Positions 44,021-54,827 of a stretch of 64,000 nt of DNA are shown here, piece by piece. This DNA is from Neostapfia colusana (lineage: Eukaryota > Streptophyta > Magnoliopsida > Poales > Poaceae): contig JASWHV010000010.1 of assembly GCA_030760725.1 (NCBI GenBank), forward strand, positions 35,841,760 to 35,905,759, given 5' to 3'. The notes beneath the pieces are model-generated. The model did no database searches, was not told the origin of the DNA, and was given only the letters and a program-made list of their open reading frames with translations. The position numbers and the translations under genes were made by a program. Each line of letters begins with the position of its first letter. The stretch's first letter is position 1.

Positions 44021-45246
44021 GTCCTCAATGGCAAGCTGGTGGACATACCGGGCCTAGGGTTTGCCCGCCGCGCATTAGTAGGGTTCCGGGGTTGATTCCT
44101 CCCTGGAAACTGTGATGCCACTCCGCCGCCTTGCCTCTCCGGGCAACTGCTCGCGAAGTGTCCTGGACGACCACACTTGTAACATGTGGCCGCTGCTGGT
44201 GGAGTACTTGGTGGACGAAAGCCCGGCATGCGTTGCGGAGGTGCAAACGCACGCGGCATCGCCCGCTGCTGCTGTTGTTGTTGCGGTGGTGCTGGCAGTG
44301 CCGGCCGGAAGGCCGGTGAAGAGTACGGCCGACTGCGGAACGGCATCGACCGCTGTGGTGGCTGCCAGCGCGGACCTGATGGTGGGCGATTCACCATCCG
44401 AAACTTCTGAGAAGGACTGCCTCCTTCTCCGCTGCTCTGCGGCGCGCTTCGCTTTCGCTCTGCCGCCGCCAACTCCTTGCCGGAGTCTTCCTGAACAATC
44501 GCAGCATCAATTATGTCGTTGAGGCTGCCGCGATTGAACATCGCCAGCTTGTCCTTCAGGAGCGGGTTAAGCCCCTGGTAAAAATGGTCCCGCCGCTTCT
44601 CGTCCGTATCTGCGTGATACGACGCGTAGAGCGCGAGATCGTTGAACGCTCTGGAATATTCCAGCGCGTTCCGGCTCCCTTGTTGCAGGTGTAGGAACTC
44701 CTGCGTTTTCCTCTTCATCAAACCGGGCGGTATATGATAGGCCCTGAAGGCCGTCCGGAACTCCGCCCAGGTCATCACTCGGTCGGTGGGTTGTGAAGCA
44801 CAAAAGTTGGCCCACCACGCGCTCGCGGATCCTTGGAGCTGCTGGACCGCGAACTGAGTCTTGCGCTGCTCGCTGATTTGGAGCAGCTCGAACTTCATCT
44901 CTATGGCGCGGAGCCAGTTGTCCGCGTCAAGTGGTTCATCCGCCCTTGAGAATACAGGGGGATGAGTCGCCAGGAAGTCAGAGTAGGAGCTCTGTTGGCG
45001 CTCCTCGCGATCTTGACGTCTCTCTGGGCGAGACGTATTCGCAATTAACGTTTGCAGCAGCTCTGTATGCTGCTGATGTGAACCCGCCATTGCCGCGACA
45101 ATGTCGGCCAATGTAACCGTTGGCAGTGGCGGTGGCGGTGTTTGCTGTTGCTGCTGCTGTCCCGAGGAGTCCTCGGGAGGCGGTTGGGAGGTCTCTCCCC
45201 CTTGGCTAGTACCTCCAACATCAGGGTTGGCACGAGTACGCGTCAT
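43960..45246 (-). CDS. gag: TE6 Gag
   Basis: 428 codons from the ATG at 45246, which follows TTGAATTTCAGA. It starts MTRTRANPDVGG and has a Pro/Gln-rich N-terminal segment, a Gag core (LDADNWLRAIEMKF, SAWWANFCASQ), a second Gln-rich linker and a CCHC knuckle (CYKCGRPGHFASSC). The last 30 or so residues are out-of-frame sequence of what is the protease leader in relatives, so the true gag-pol boundary is frameshifted within 43960-44053. Confidence 0.93.
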   Translation of the reverse strand: MTRTRANPDVGGTSQGGETSQPPPEDSSGQQQQQQTPPPPLPTVTLADIVAAMAGSHQQHTELLQTLIANTSRPERRQDREERQQSSYSDFLATHPPVFSRADEPLDADNWLRAIEMKFELLQISEQRKTQFAVQQLQGSASAWWANFCASQPTDRVMTWAEFRTAFRAYHIPPGLMKRKTQEFLHLQQGSRNALEYSRAFNDLALYASYHADTDEKRRDHFYQGLNPLLKDKLAMFNRGSLNDIIDAAIVQEDSGKELAAAERKRSAPQSSGEGGSPSQKFRMVNRPPSGPRWQPPQRSMPFRSRPYSSPAFRPALPAPPQQQQQQRAMPRAFAPPQRMPGFRPPSTPPAAATCYKCGRPGHFASSCPERQGGGVASQFPGRNQPRNPTNARRANPRPGMSTSLPLRTCRRASQSLRVCSNSTSIPL

Positions 45247-45518
45247 TCTGAAATTCAACACCGCAGCAATTAGCACATGTCTTACTCAAAATTCCATAAC
45301 AGCAGTAAGTATTGAAGCGACGCATGATTAACTTTGCACAACATTCACATATATTGATAAAGCATAAACTTTATACAAGATACATTATTCTCGGATCTCC
45401 GAGAAGTCGTGCTCATGTCGTCACTACCTATACATAAGCTACTGTCTACACGACATGTCACCGATTACAAAAGTTGGGTTACGCTACCCTAGCTGCCCTA
45501 CTTGGCCACCGTAACCCC

Positions 45519-46463
45519 CTACTCGGAGTAGACCTCGACCTCCTGTGGGTCGTCCTCCTCCGGTACCTCGGCTGGTGGTTCGGGATCTACCACCTCTTCT
45601 CCCATTCCGGGTTCTCCCATGGCTGGAAGACCCAGAACTACCGGTACGCCCAATACCGGGGGCACGAGGTCCTGCAATGCATGCACCTCGTCCATAGCCT
45701 GGTTGTAGTCCTCTTCCCAGCCTTGTCCTTCCTCAATAGCGTCGTCCCGCTCTTGAGCAAGGTCCGCATTCTGCTGGGTTAGGGTCTGCACCAGTTCTTG
45801 CAACGCCGCGATATCGACACGGCTCTTCTTCTTTGCCTTCTTCAGACGACGCAACTGATTGTGTTGTTCATTCAGTCGCTTAATCGTCGGAAGGAGCACA
45901 TTGCGGAGTGCGCTGTGAGCACTCTCGAAATGATCTCCACGGCTGGTGCTCTCCTTGAGCTTAGTGGCGAGATGCTCCGTATGAACAGCTTGGCTGTCCA
46001 TCACAGCATTTCCCGCCCTCATTTGGAGGCTGAGGTTTGCCTCCGCGGGGTTGTACCTTGGGCAAGTCGGGTCTGTTGCCTCCAGGTACCTCTCTTCCCA
46101 CACATGCTGAGCTCGTCCCTCCACCGGAACGAGTGCGTATGGAGTTCCCTCCATAGCCTGCACGTGTAGTTGGCAGAAACGTGACATAGTGTCACGGGCT
46201 GCCACTTGCCACATACCTTCCGGTTGTCTTCCTCTCACCGTGACGGTGAATGGCACCCAACCGGGTGGCGTAGGTCCTGTAGGAACCTCGACATGGATCG
46301 TCCACGTCTTGTTCCCCTCTTCGCCTTCTTCCTTGGCGAAGTATTGCGGCATCTGGTTGTACCCGAAATATTGGAGCATTTGCCACAATGCTTCCGGGTA
46401 GCCGCTACGGTCAGAACAGTGGGAAACTATCCACCCGTTTTCCAACCGTTTATCTGCTGCCAT
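45519..46463 (-). CDS. TE6 ORF0: extra protein encoded before gag
   Basis: 314 codons, intact, in the sense direction between the leader and gag. The ATG directly follows ATATTTTTACAG, an acceptor-like site. N-terminal half: a possible globular domain rich in aromatics (YPEALWQMLQYFGYNQ, TWTIHVEV). About 185-265: long helical, heptad-like segment with a basic cluster KKAKKK (coiled coil likely). C-terminus: Pro/Gly and very acidic (PEEDDPQEVE). I do not recognise a known fold. TE7 ORF0 has the same order (globular, coiled coil, acidic tail) but no obvious sequence similarity. Extra ORFs before gag have been reported in some plant Ty3/gypsy elements; the function is unknown. Confidence 0.85.
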   Translation of the reverse strand: MAADKRLENGWIVSHCSDRSGYPEALWQMLQYFGYNQMPQYFAKEEGEEGNKTWTIHVEVPTGPTPPGWVPFTVTVRGRQPEGMWQVAARDTMSRFCQLHVQAMEGTPYALVPVEGRAQHVWEERYLEATDPTCPRYNPAEANLSLQMRAGNAVMDSQAVHTEHLATKLKESTSRGDHFESAHSALRNVLLPTIKRLNEQHNQLRRLKKAKKKSRVDIAALQELVQTLTQQNADLAQERDDAIEEGQGWEEDYNQAMDEVHALQDLVPPVLGVPVVLGLPAMGEPGMGEEVVDPEPPAEVPEEDDPQEVEVYSE

Positions 46464-47947
46464 CTGTAAAAATATATTTGAGAAATGTCAAATATTTAGG
46501 TAAACAGTAAACCATTGAGTTATAACATAAGATATGTCATTGAACCCATAACACTTGGAAACATAGTTCAAATTTTTAAACAAATTTGACTGCTGATCTG
46601 CTGTTACAATGACAGCCCTGACCAGTTTCCATATCAACCTGATTTAGGCCAGGTTAAAAGCAAAACTAATTCTGGAGCTTAACATCAAAGTTAAAGCTAA
46701 CTTCAATAGCTTTCCAGAAAGCATTTGCTTGGCCTATGATCTGTCCTGGTTCAAAAGTTATGAGATGTCAAAGTTAACAGAATTTCTGGAAACAATTGGA
46801 CAGCACCTCCCTGCCTTAGGTACTGATTTGATCCAAGAATCCCAGTTAATTCTGTTCCTAATCTGACAAAACTTTCTGTTACAAAGTTGTAACCCATCTC
46901 ATAAGCTTTCCAGAACTACCTCATTTCCTATTTTTGGATTTTTAAGCAGGAAGTTATGCTTAATTTACAGAGAGTCTACAAAGAGTCTTTGCTCTGTCCT
47001 GTTTTCTGGACAGTTTCAACTCTACTGCATTTTTCGAGTAGTTAAGGGATAAAACACCTCTGGAACTCAACAGAAAAGTTGTAAAGCTCCTCCAAAGCTT
47101 TCCAGAAATGTATCATATGACCCCAACCTCGAAATAACTCAACCTCTAACCTCTGATTAACTTCAGCCTTGATTTAGCTGAAAACAGAGTGCTCTGTCCT
47201 TAACATCCTATAAGTTGAAAACTTGTTAGCTTTGAATATCCTGTTCAAGGGAAGGAGTTACATCAAGTTTTACCACTCTGGATCAAAACCTTCAAATTTT
47301 TAAATGAAGTTGTTCATTTAGTTGGGCGTGACGTCGATGCGTCACCAGATCATGTCGGTACTACGTCCTCACAAAGAAAAACCTATACCGGGCTTAGCCG
47401 GCTTCGTTAGTCCAGTGGCACTACTCGTCACTCGCACACGGATTCTACACGTCTACCGTTTCGTGGTAAGGCTACCTGCAGAAGTTCAACCAATCATCAG
47501 ACTCAGCTGCACACCGAGCCCGGAATCCATACAGTTTGTACACCCGGCCGTCATCACTCGCCCGGATGTTCTCAAGCCAAACACGCCTTGAGTTACGTGT
47601 TCACGTTTTAGACCACGTGACGGGGTCTCCCATGTTGCACCACGAACGCCAGGGACAGACGTTGCTCGAATACCCCAAACGACATGAAGAGTCGTAGAGG
47701 ATACTAAAGCGGGTCGGGTTACCTGCCACCCGTGGGGCTCCACCCTTCAGCTTGTGCGCACTGGTGGACAGCGCTTACGTGCACCCCCCAAGACATGGAC
47801 GTCCCGAGATGCACGATTTTCCGACATAACAAATGGGTTAATAAGCCACTTTCTATATACTAATAACATCCTTATACGGGCTACTAACTCGTTCCTCACT
47901 GGATTTTTGAAAAAGAAGACCTTTGTACTGTGTTAAACCTCAAGCGA
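46464..47947 (-). other. TE6 untranslated leader between primer site and ORF0
   Basis: About 1.5 kb, AT-rich, no long ORF. It shares blocks with the TE5 leader. It ends in a pyrimidine-rich stretch and CAG at the ORF0 start. Confidence 0.65.
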
Positions 47948-47959
47948 GCTCTGATACCA
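47948..47959 (-). other. TE6 primer binding site (initiator Met tRNA type)
   Basis: TGGTATCAGAGC on minus, three bases after the LTR end. Confidence 0.95.
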
Positions 47960-48194
47960 CGCTGACACGACCCCATTGGTCCTGTCGAGCCAGGATCACG
48001 CTGAGGGGTGCTGCGTTGCGCAGCACCGTATAACACACGTCAACGGTACAAAGCGGAAGCGGAAGCTTTATTACATAAACAAGTTTATCAACATGTTTAC
48101 ATCCAAAATAAGTTTAGTCCACACTCGCGGGCGTAGACTAAGCATCAAGTACACGTTCAGCCCTTGAACGTGTCCTTGCTAGCACACACACACA

Positions 48195-48283
48195 CTAACT
48201 TTGCGGCGTGCACGACTCCCACTCGACGGGGTTCCCCTCCTGGGGTTCCGTCTCCTCTTCGGGAGTCCCTTCCTCATAAAACC
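48195..48283 (-). other. Putative LTR exon 3 (TE6)
   Basis: It follows GAAGCTTTTGCAG. The frame is acidic (FYEEGTPEEETEPQEGNP) and ends TAG. It joins exon 2 in frame as a split Gly codon. The copy in the other LTR is 36816-36904. The related TE3 copy differs by one whole codon. Confidence 0.5.
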
Positions 48284-49374
48284 CTGCAAAAGCTTCAAAC
48301 ACAAGCAGTGAGCACGAAGGCTCAGCAAGTCTGACCCGTCTCACCTAAACATGGAACTTCTACATGAGGGTAATGGGTTGCATGAGGTAAGAATCATTTG
48401 CAAGGACTCGCCTAATTAGTAGAACCTTACTTTCAAGTTTTAGCAGCAGGTTGTGGAGAACTTTACGCTAAAGCACATAAGAGAGCCGCAATCAAACAAG
48501 AAACGCATTTTTCTCATGTACCTTGCCCAAAGTTGAAAAGAACTTTAGTTAGCACTAAACTACAGCATATCATTAACAAACAATGTCCAGCTTTCAATCA
48601 GCAACATTTTAACATGTAACTAGCCTGTTCTTTCTACGTCACGGTACAGTGAACAAGTGGTACTCACTGACCGCGAGGGACGGCGATTATAATCGATTTA
48701 CACCTGCAGGGATTACCCGAACAACCCGTCACGTACGCCCGTACTCGATGTTGCCTACAACAACCATCACGGACGCCGTACGCGACTACCTTTCACCCGT
48801 TAGCCAAATATTGAACCGGTCCCATCGTCCCGAGCAAGAGGTCCCTGCACGCGCATCTCTGTGCCGCCAGCTGATTTACACCTCGAGCTCTCAACCTACC
48901 CTCTGAACGACGGGCAATGCCTCAATACCCAGCTACCCGAGTTACATCAGTTTCCCGGTTCCCATATAGCCGGTAGGTCTTCGGTACTGTTCTAGCTTGT
49001 TCAACAGGCCCGCACACGGCTCGGTCCTCAATCGACACAAGCGGAGCTACAGCACACAGGCCCCAAAGTCCTGCTGCCCTTACTCTCCGCTCGGTCTCAT
49101 TTTCTTGCCATGTGTTTCATGTGCTATCTCTACCCGAGCAATGTGCCTCTAGCCTATTCTCGCGAGTAGTTCCAACTACTCGACTTGTACCGAATCCTAC
49201 TCTATCCTAGCAATGCAGTGGCTAACGAGGTTTGCAATCCTAAACCCAACCCATGGTTTTCTTGGCTGTGCAGTTGGGTTTCCAATCAAGACTCTAATGC
49301 AAAGAACAAAGGAAACAAGTATGTGCTCAAAACAATAAAAATTTGTAAAAAGGTTAATGCAAACCGGGGCTTGC

Positions 49375-49455
49375 CTTGCTGCTCTTGGTCGTAGGCTAGC
49401 TGTTCCTCCGGAGTAACGAAGTCTAGGACTTCGGGTTCCTCCTCGACCTTAGCGA
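49375..49455 (-). other. Putative LTR exon 2 (TE6) with GC-type donor
   Basis: 81 bases between TTATCATGTAG and GCAAG|GCAAGC. It has no ATG. The frame reads VEEEPEVLDFVTPEEQ near the start and QEQQ at the end. An alternative acceptor CTAAG nine bases in would match exon 1 in phase 0. The copy in the other LTR is 37993-38073. Confidence 0.5.
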
Positions 49456-51104
49456 CTACATGATAAGAACAATGTATGTATTAATTTAAATGTATTTGTA
49501 TTCACTTTGAAGTTGTGAAGTCTGTAACCCTTGCTAGACAGACCTAATGACTGTGAAACTTTTACTGTGGCTTGGTTACAACCTAAACAAGGAATTGGTC
49601 AAGTTTTAGTTGCAGCAAAGCTCATTTGAGCCCTCCACAATTAATTATGTCCTTGACCTTAATTAAAGGCTTTTAGGGTGTTCTAAGGATTTTCATGAAA
49701 CAAACTATGTCTTTCTGAAAACTAGATTTTCAGAGGGTTCTAATGGAGTTGGTCTCACTTAATTTGGAAGTCCCTAACTAAAGATATGAGCTAAACAATT
49801 TCAGAGAGAATTCTGAAAATGTTTCTGAACATTTTCTATTTTCTCTGGAACAGTTTTACTAATCACACCATTAGGTGGACTAAATGAGCTCAAATGGATC
49901 TGACATTTTTATGGTAGCTCAAGGATATTTTGGTGAACATCTCAGCAAAATTTCAGATTTTTCCCCCAAAGGATTCTCCAGTTAAAATTCCTAACAGTTT
50001 AAACTTTAAGGAATTAATTCTGGAGAATTAAAGGATTTCATGAAGTGAAACTTGATTTTCTGGAAAGTACTCGGAGAGCTGAATCCAGCAAAATTTGGTT
50101 CACTCAATTTGGAGCTTTCTACCCAAAGTTATAAGGATTTGAAGTTTGAAGGAAATCTGAAAATCGGGGAAAAGTTTAAACTCGCGCGTGGGCCCAGGGG
50201 ACACGCGTCGCACGCCTAGGCGATGGCACACCGCGGCCCACAAGGCTTTTGCGCGCCAGCACACCCGATCCCGGCCGCAGCCGGATCCCGATTCAAAATA
50301 TCGGCCGCTGACAGCTGGGGTCCACCCCCTTCTTCAACCTCGCGACACCCGCGCTCCGCCGCCGAGGGACCTCGCCGGAGAGCTCGCCGCTGGCTGCTGT
50401 ACAGCTCCAAACTTCTTGATTCTGGCCGCCCCTGCCTACTTTTGCTTGGGGAACATGATCCGAGGGTCAGCTGCTCATGACAACGGCCGGAGTATGGTCG
50501 GCGACGAGCCGCCATATCGGAACGACTTCGGCCATGTCGGCTAACTCTCCTAGTACCTCAGCTACTTGGGAAATCGGTCGGGGAGCATCAGTGGACCTCA
50601 GAGAAGGTCGACATGAACTCGGGGCAGCTCGGGGAAGGCCCGAAATAGGTCCTCACCGTGCGCCCGATAACCCCCGTGCGTTCCGCCATTAGTAGACCTT
50701 GAATTACGCCGGGCACAGAGGTTCTCCGGCCCAGAGTTGTGAAGGCAACTTGTGCGTCACCGTGTCTAGCTCGTGTGGGAGTGGCCTGAGGCCCTCTAAT
50801 CCTTTCTAGCGCACGAATTACACAGAATCGTACCCGAAGGTCGTTCTGTACACAGAAAGGGGAAAAGTGGAAATTCGCCGCCGGTGAGCAATCACTCGAG
50901 CTGTGGCTCGGGGGTGAGCAGCACCGGTCACCTGCGCGTCCAAGGTTGCCTTGGCTCGGGCATGACAACGCCCAGGTTGGGCTGTCCACGAGAGCCCGAG
51001 GTGCGGCGGTTTCCAGTTCCGAGTTTGATCTTTCGGCACAGCCGATATCACTCGGTTTCAATCGATTTCTATCAATGGGAAGGATGGAGGATGGTCGCTA
51101 GTAC

Positions 51105-51254
51105 CTTGCCGGGACCTTGGAATGGAAAGAGGGAGCTGCGATCGGCTTGATCAAGCAGGAACTCGAGCGCCGGTGATGGCAGTGGAGAAATGGATCGTGT
51201 ACGTCGGCAGCTCGGGAAGTGAGGGATCGGAGCACGCCGGGGAGGGAATAAATA
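51105..51254 (-). promoter_or_regulatory. TE6 TATA-like box and ATG-free exon 1
   Basis: On minus, TATTTAT (51248-51254) is followed by about 140 bases without ATG, ending GGCAAG|GTAC at 51105, a possible donor. The same arrangement lies at 39723-39872 in the 3' LTR. Confidence 0.5.
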
Positions 51255-52009
51255 GCCCGGTCGGCTGGTCTCCGGCTTGGGGCACGCAGCAGGAGCTGGC
51301 GCCGGCTGCCCCCTTCGGTGGCGCGCGCGCACAGCTGCCGGGAACCGACTGAACTGTGGTTCAGTCGGTTTGCTTTGAGGCAGAGGCTGACATGTGGGTC
51401 CCACTCCTCTTTTAACCTCTGAAATTTACTCCTAACAGCTGTGGTAAACAGTGAACCCTATTCTACCCTTGGCCATTCAAATTATTCACCCAAGAGCCAT
51501 TTGAATTGATCAAAGTTCAAATGAGGTTTGGTTTGAATGAATTTCAGCACAAGTTCAGTTTGAAATTCAAATAAAGTTTGAATTTCTCCCCCTTAGCTCA
51601 TGTCAAGATCAACTCCAAATGGAGTGAAAATTGGTGTGTGAGCTCACAAAAATGTGCTGAGTGAGAATATGCCTTCCACTTTTAAATTCAGTGGTTGAAA
51701 ACAGTTTGAATTTGAATATGGTTTCAAACTGCCCTCTTCCTAACTATACCCAAAATGACCTCAAAAAGGTTTTGAATTTGGGTGAAACTTGGCATGGACA
51801 TCCTTAGCAAAGTGTAGGAGTTTTCATATGTCCAGCCCATCTATATCACATGTGGGAAATACCACTTTTGCAATGTGTGAGTTTGTTCTCTAATGAGCAT
51901 GTTGATAGTTGTTACTTGCTCTTCATTTGTGTTCATCATTCTTGCTCAAATGAGGTGTGTGGTGTGGTGATGAGCACTGCAAATGGTTGTTAAAACTGAG
52001 GCCCTTACA

Positions 52010-53665
52010 CCAAACCACCACCCCAGTGTCATTTTAAATTCTTAAACAAAGTTCCAGTTTCAAACTTGTCTTTAGCATTGTTAGAAAAAGTTTTATAATT
52101 GAACATGTATGCATATTCCTAACCTGTAGTGATTAAACGTGGAAAGTGAAGAAGGAGGAGGTGAACTTGGATCAAGGAACAAGAAGGGCAGGAGTGAACT
52201 TCAATACACCAGAAACTGACTTTCTCTCAACTGACTTTAGTCACCTGCAAAACCAAGGCAAGCCCTGGTTTGCACTTAAGTTATTTTCTAAAGTTTTTAC
52301 TTTGTTCACTACTATGGGTCTTAGTTTGTATGTGCATTAGGTCAAGGATGTTTTATACCCCACTTGCATAACCAAAAATGAACCCTGAGGTCGAGGGTAG
52401 AATTGTGTCATCGATGTAGAATAAGGCCATGCTAAATAGACTAGGGCATCCGGTAGAAGACGAGTAGTTGGAAACTACTCGCGAGCTATAGTTCAGAATA
52501 TCATAAGTGTGGTTGGGGAAGGAAGCAAACTAAAGTTTACATTTCTAAAGATGAGACCGGGCAGAGGGGTTAGGCTGCGACAAGACGAGGTCTTGGTCGA
52601 GTAGCTCTGCCTATGTCGGTTAAGGACCAATGCGTATGCCGCGTCCAAGAGCAAGTATTGAGTTGTGTACCGGATGCTTACTGATATATGGGAACCAGAA
52701 AACCGATGTACCAGGTTCACTGGATTGTAGAGGCATACCACATCGTCTCGTTAGACCTATGAGCCCGAGACGGCGCGACCCGTTCTACATTTTAGTGTCC
52801 TGAGAAAGGTTGCCACATACGACGTAATGAAGGACGCCAGAGTTGGGTCTTCAGAGGCGGGCGTATGTGTCGAGTTATCCGGGTAGTGTTTGATTCGAAT
52901 CACCGACCCTCGCAGTTATTGAGTACCGCTTGCTCCCATGTTGTGACGTAGTAATCAACTTGTGTGGAAACAGTTTGCAAAAAGTATAATTGCTGTTGTG
53001 ATTATGTTAAGTTGCATGAAAACCATGCTTGAAGTAGAGATAGAGCAAACTAAATTTATTTTTCATCTTGGGACAAGTAACATTGGAATGAAGCGTTTCT
53101 TGTTTGATTGTGGAGTTCCAATGTTGCTGGGCGCAAGGTCACTACTATTATGGCTAAAATATGAAAGTTAAGGATGAACTCGTAGGCGAGTCTTTTCGCA
53201 AATTACAGGATAGGTCTTAGGTTACGTTCATGTAGAGTTTCATGCTTTAGGAGAGACGTTTAAGTCTTGCTGAGCCTTTGTGCTCACTCTTGCTATATAA
53301 GTGGTTTTGCAGGTAAACATCAACGCTATAAAGAAGGTTGTCCGGTGAGACTCGGAAACTTCCAAGTCATGTCACACTTGGAGAACCTAGCCGCTGCCTT
53401 GTCTTCGTGTTGCTAGCGAGAGGAGTCCGCGGGCTGGACCTCTTCTCGGTGCTTCATAGTTATTCAACGTGAGCTGGTTATAGACTTCCGCTGTAGCTAA
53501 TTTGTGTAAATTATTTACAAAGAATAATTGTAACCTTCCGATTTTGATTTATGTAATACTGTGTTCCTTATGTGTGTGCTGTTGGGTGCCGCATAACACG
53601 GCACCACCCAATGCGATTCCTCGGGCAAGGCGGCACATCCCTGTGATCGGGGTCGGGCCTCCACA
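52010..53665 (+). repeat. TE5 3' LTR, second part (after TE6)
   Basis: It starts with the right CCAAA copy (52010-52014), continues the LTR cut at 36583, and ends CTCCACA. It carries second copies of exon 2, the palindrome (52461-52481) and exon 3. Confidence 0.95.
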
Positions 53666-53670
53666 GCGGC
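53666..53670. repeat. TE5 target-site duplication, right copy (GCGGC)
   Basis: Matches 24503-24507. Confidence 0.95.
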
Positions 53671-54133
53671 GTGATCGGAGCTCGTCCCCGAGAAGTTGGG
53701 AGAGGTCCGCCGCTCAACTGACTACGTGGCAGGCTCGGGGGTCACCTCCGCAATTAAAGAGAGGTCCGACCCTGTGGGACACGTGTTGCCCCAAGGAGCT
53801 AGCCTCTGCAGGAGAAGCAAAGGCATTTCCGCAAGACACGTGTCATCCTCGGAGCTAGACTTCGCGGGAATCAGAGGACCAGTCGTGCGGGATACGTGTC
53901 GATCTCGGAGCTCACCTGCGAGAGGTCCTGTTCTATTGGACACGCGTCGCCACCGGAGCTTATCTCCGGGAGGTCTGTCGCTGCTGAACACGTGTCGACC
54001 GCGGGGCACGTCCCTGAGAAAGAAGAAGGGGAAGACCGGCGCCAACACGTGGCGTGCGTGGAGCTCACCTCCGAAGAAGAGGGAGGTCTCTCTCGTGACG
54101 CGCGGCACAACCGGAGCTCGTCTCTGCGGGAGA
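53671..54133. mobile_element. TE4 fragment, right part, with G-box hairpin modules
   Basis: It continues the sequence cut at 24507. It consists of about seven or eight imperfect 60-70 bp units with ACACGTGTC or close variants and GGAGCTC..CCTC..GGAGGTC hairpins, like the TE2 LTR modules in layout. No ORF is supported. It is ended by TE7 at 54134; GGAGA (54129-54133) is the expected left target copy. Confidence 0.6.
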
Positions 54134-54550
54134 TGTAACACCCCAAATTTTGATTCAAAACCCTAAACCATGTTCAGAGGAGAATTTAAAAAATTTTGGA
54201 CGTATTGCATGTTTTGCAAAAATTCAAATTCAATCTGGAATTCAAATTATACTCAAAACAGAAAAGAACTGGAAAAAGAAAAAGAGAAACGGGAAAAAAA
54301 ACCGGCCAGTGGGCCGAAACCCGCCAGCCGGCCCAGCATTCCCCGCGCCAGCCCGGCCCCGCGCGCGCCGCGCTGCCTCTCACCGACGGGTGGGACCCAC
54401 ATGTCATCCCTAACCCTGAGCCCCCGCGACCCCGGACTTTTCCCCCGAGCGCGTGCGATCGCATCCGACCGGAAACCGCGTCCCGCCGCCCGAATTCTGG
54501 TCCCAGAGGACTCCAACTCGATCACAACAGACCCACCGCCCTCCCCCGGC

Positions 54551-54827
54551 TATAAAAACCCCCGATCCGATCAGTTTTTCCCACGCGATCGCCGATTTTC
54601 ACTCCGGTGAGCACCGAGACTTCGCCGGTGAATTCTGGCCGATCTAAGCTCGGAAACTCTGATCTAACTCGCTGGTCTTGATCCACCGCCTCCGGGGAGC
54701 TTTGCAGGTGCAGAAAACTCGGAGACTTACGGTGTAAACACAGCGCCGACGAGCTTCGCCGTGGTTTTGCCTCGGACCTCGCCGCCGATCACTTTCCAGG
54801 ACCCCCGAGCTCAAGAAAACCCCCGAG
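54551..54827 (+). promoter_or_regulatory. TE7 TATA box and ATG-free exon 1
   Basis: TATAAAA at 54551-54557, then about 270 bases without a single ATG, up to CCCCGAG|GTGAGATC (donor after 54827). The last ~120 bases are open in the frame that would continue into exon 2, but no AUG start is available. Confidence 0.55.

Larger units (their letters stand above)
36584..52009 (-). mobile_element. TE6: young, nearly intact Tekay-type retrotransposon with ORF0
   Basis: 15,426 bp on the minus strand, with LTRs of about 4.04 kb that differ by about eight substitutions and one small indel by eye. The order on minus is LTR, Met primer site, leader, ORF0, gag, protease-RT-RNase H-integrase-chromodomain, stem-loop, purine tract, LTR. 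All catalytic motifs are intact. The only visible defect is that pol is offset from gag by one frame. It is the likeliest recently active element here. Confidence 0.96.
47963..52009 (-). repeat. TE6 5' LTR (right on the + strand), the promoter copy
   Basis: 4047 bp. It contains the TATA-like box, ATG-free exon 1, exon 2, the palindrome and exon 3, read on minus. Confidence 0.97.
24508..53665 (+). mobile_element. TE5: Tekay-type retrotransposon whose Gag lacks a zinc knuckle; split by TE6
   Basis: 5' LTR, Met primer site, leader without ORF0, gag-protease, broken pol, stem-loop, purine tract and 3' LTR. The 3' LTR is interrupted by TE6 (36584-52009, duplication CCAAA). Target duplications GCGGC flank the whole. 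LTR starts and ends are TGTAAAAGTCCC and CTCCACA. Confidence 0.95.

Noticed and set aside
36584..52009. Apparent 4 kb segmental duplication
   Set aside because: The two copies are the LTRs of TE6, with primer site, purine tract and target duplication in the right places.
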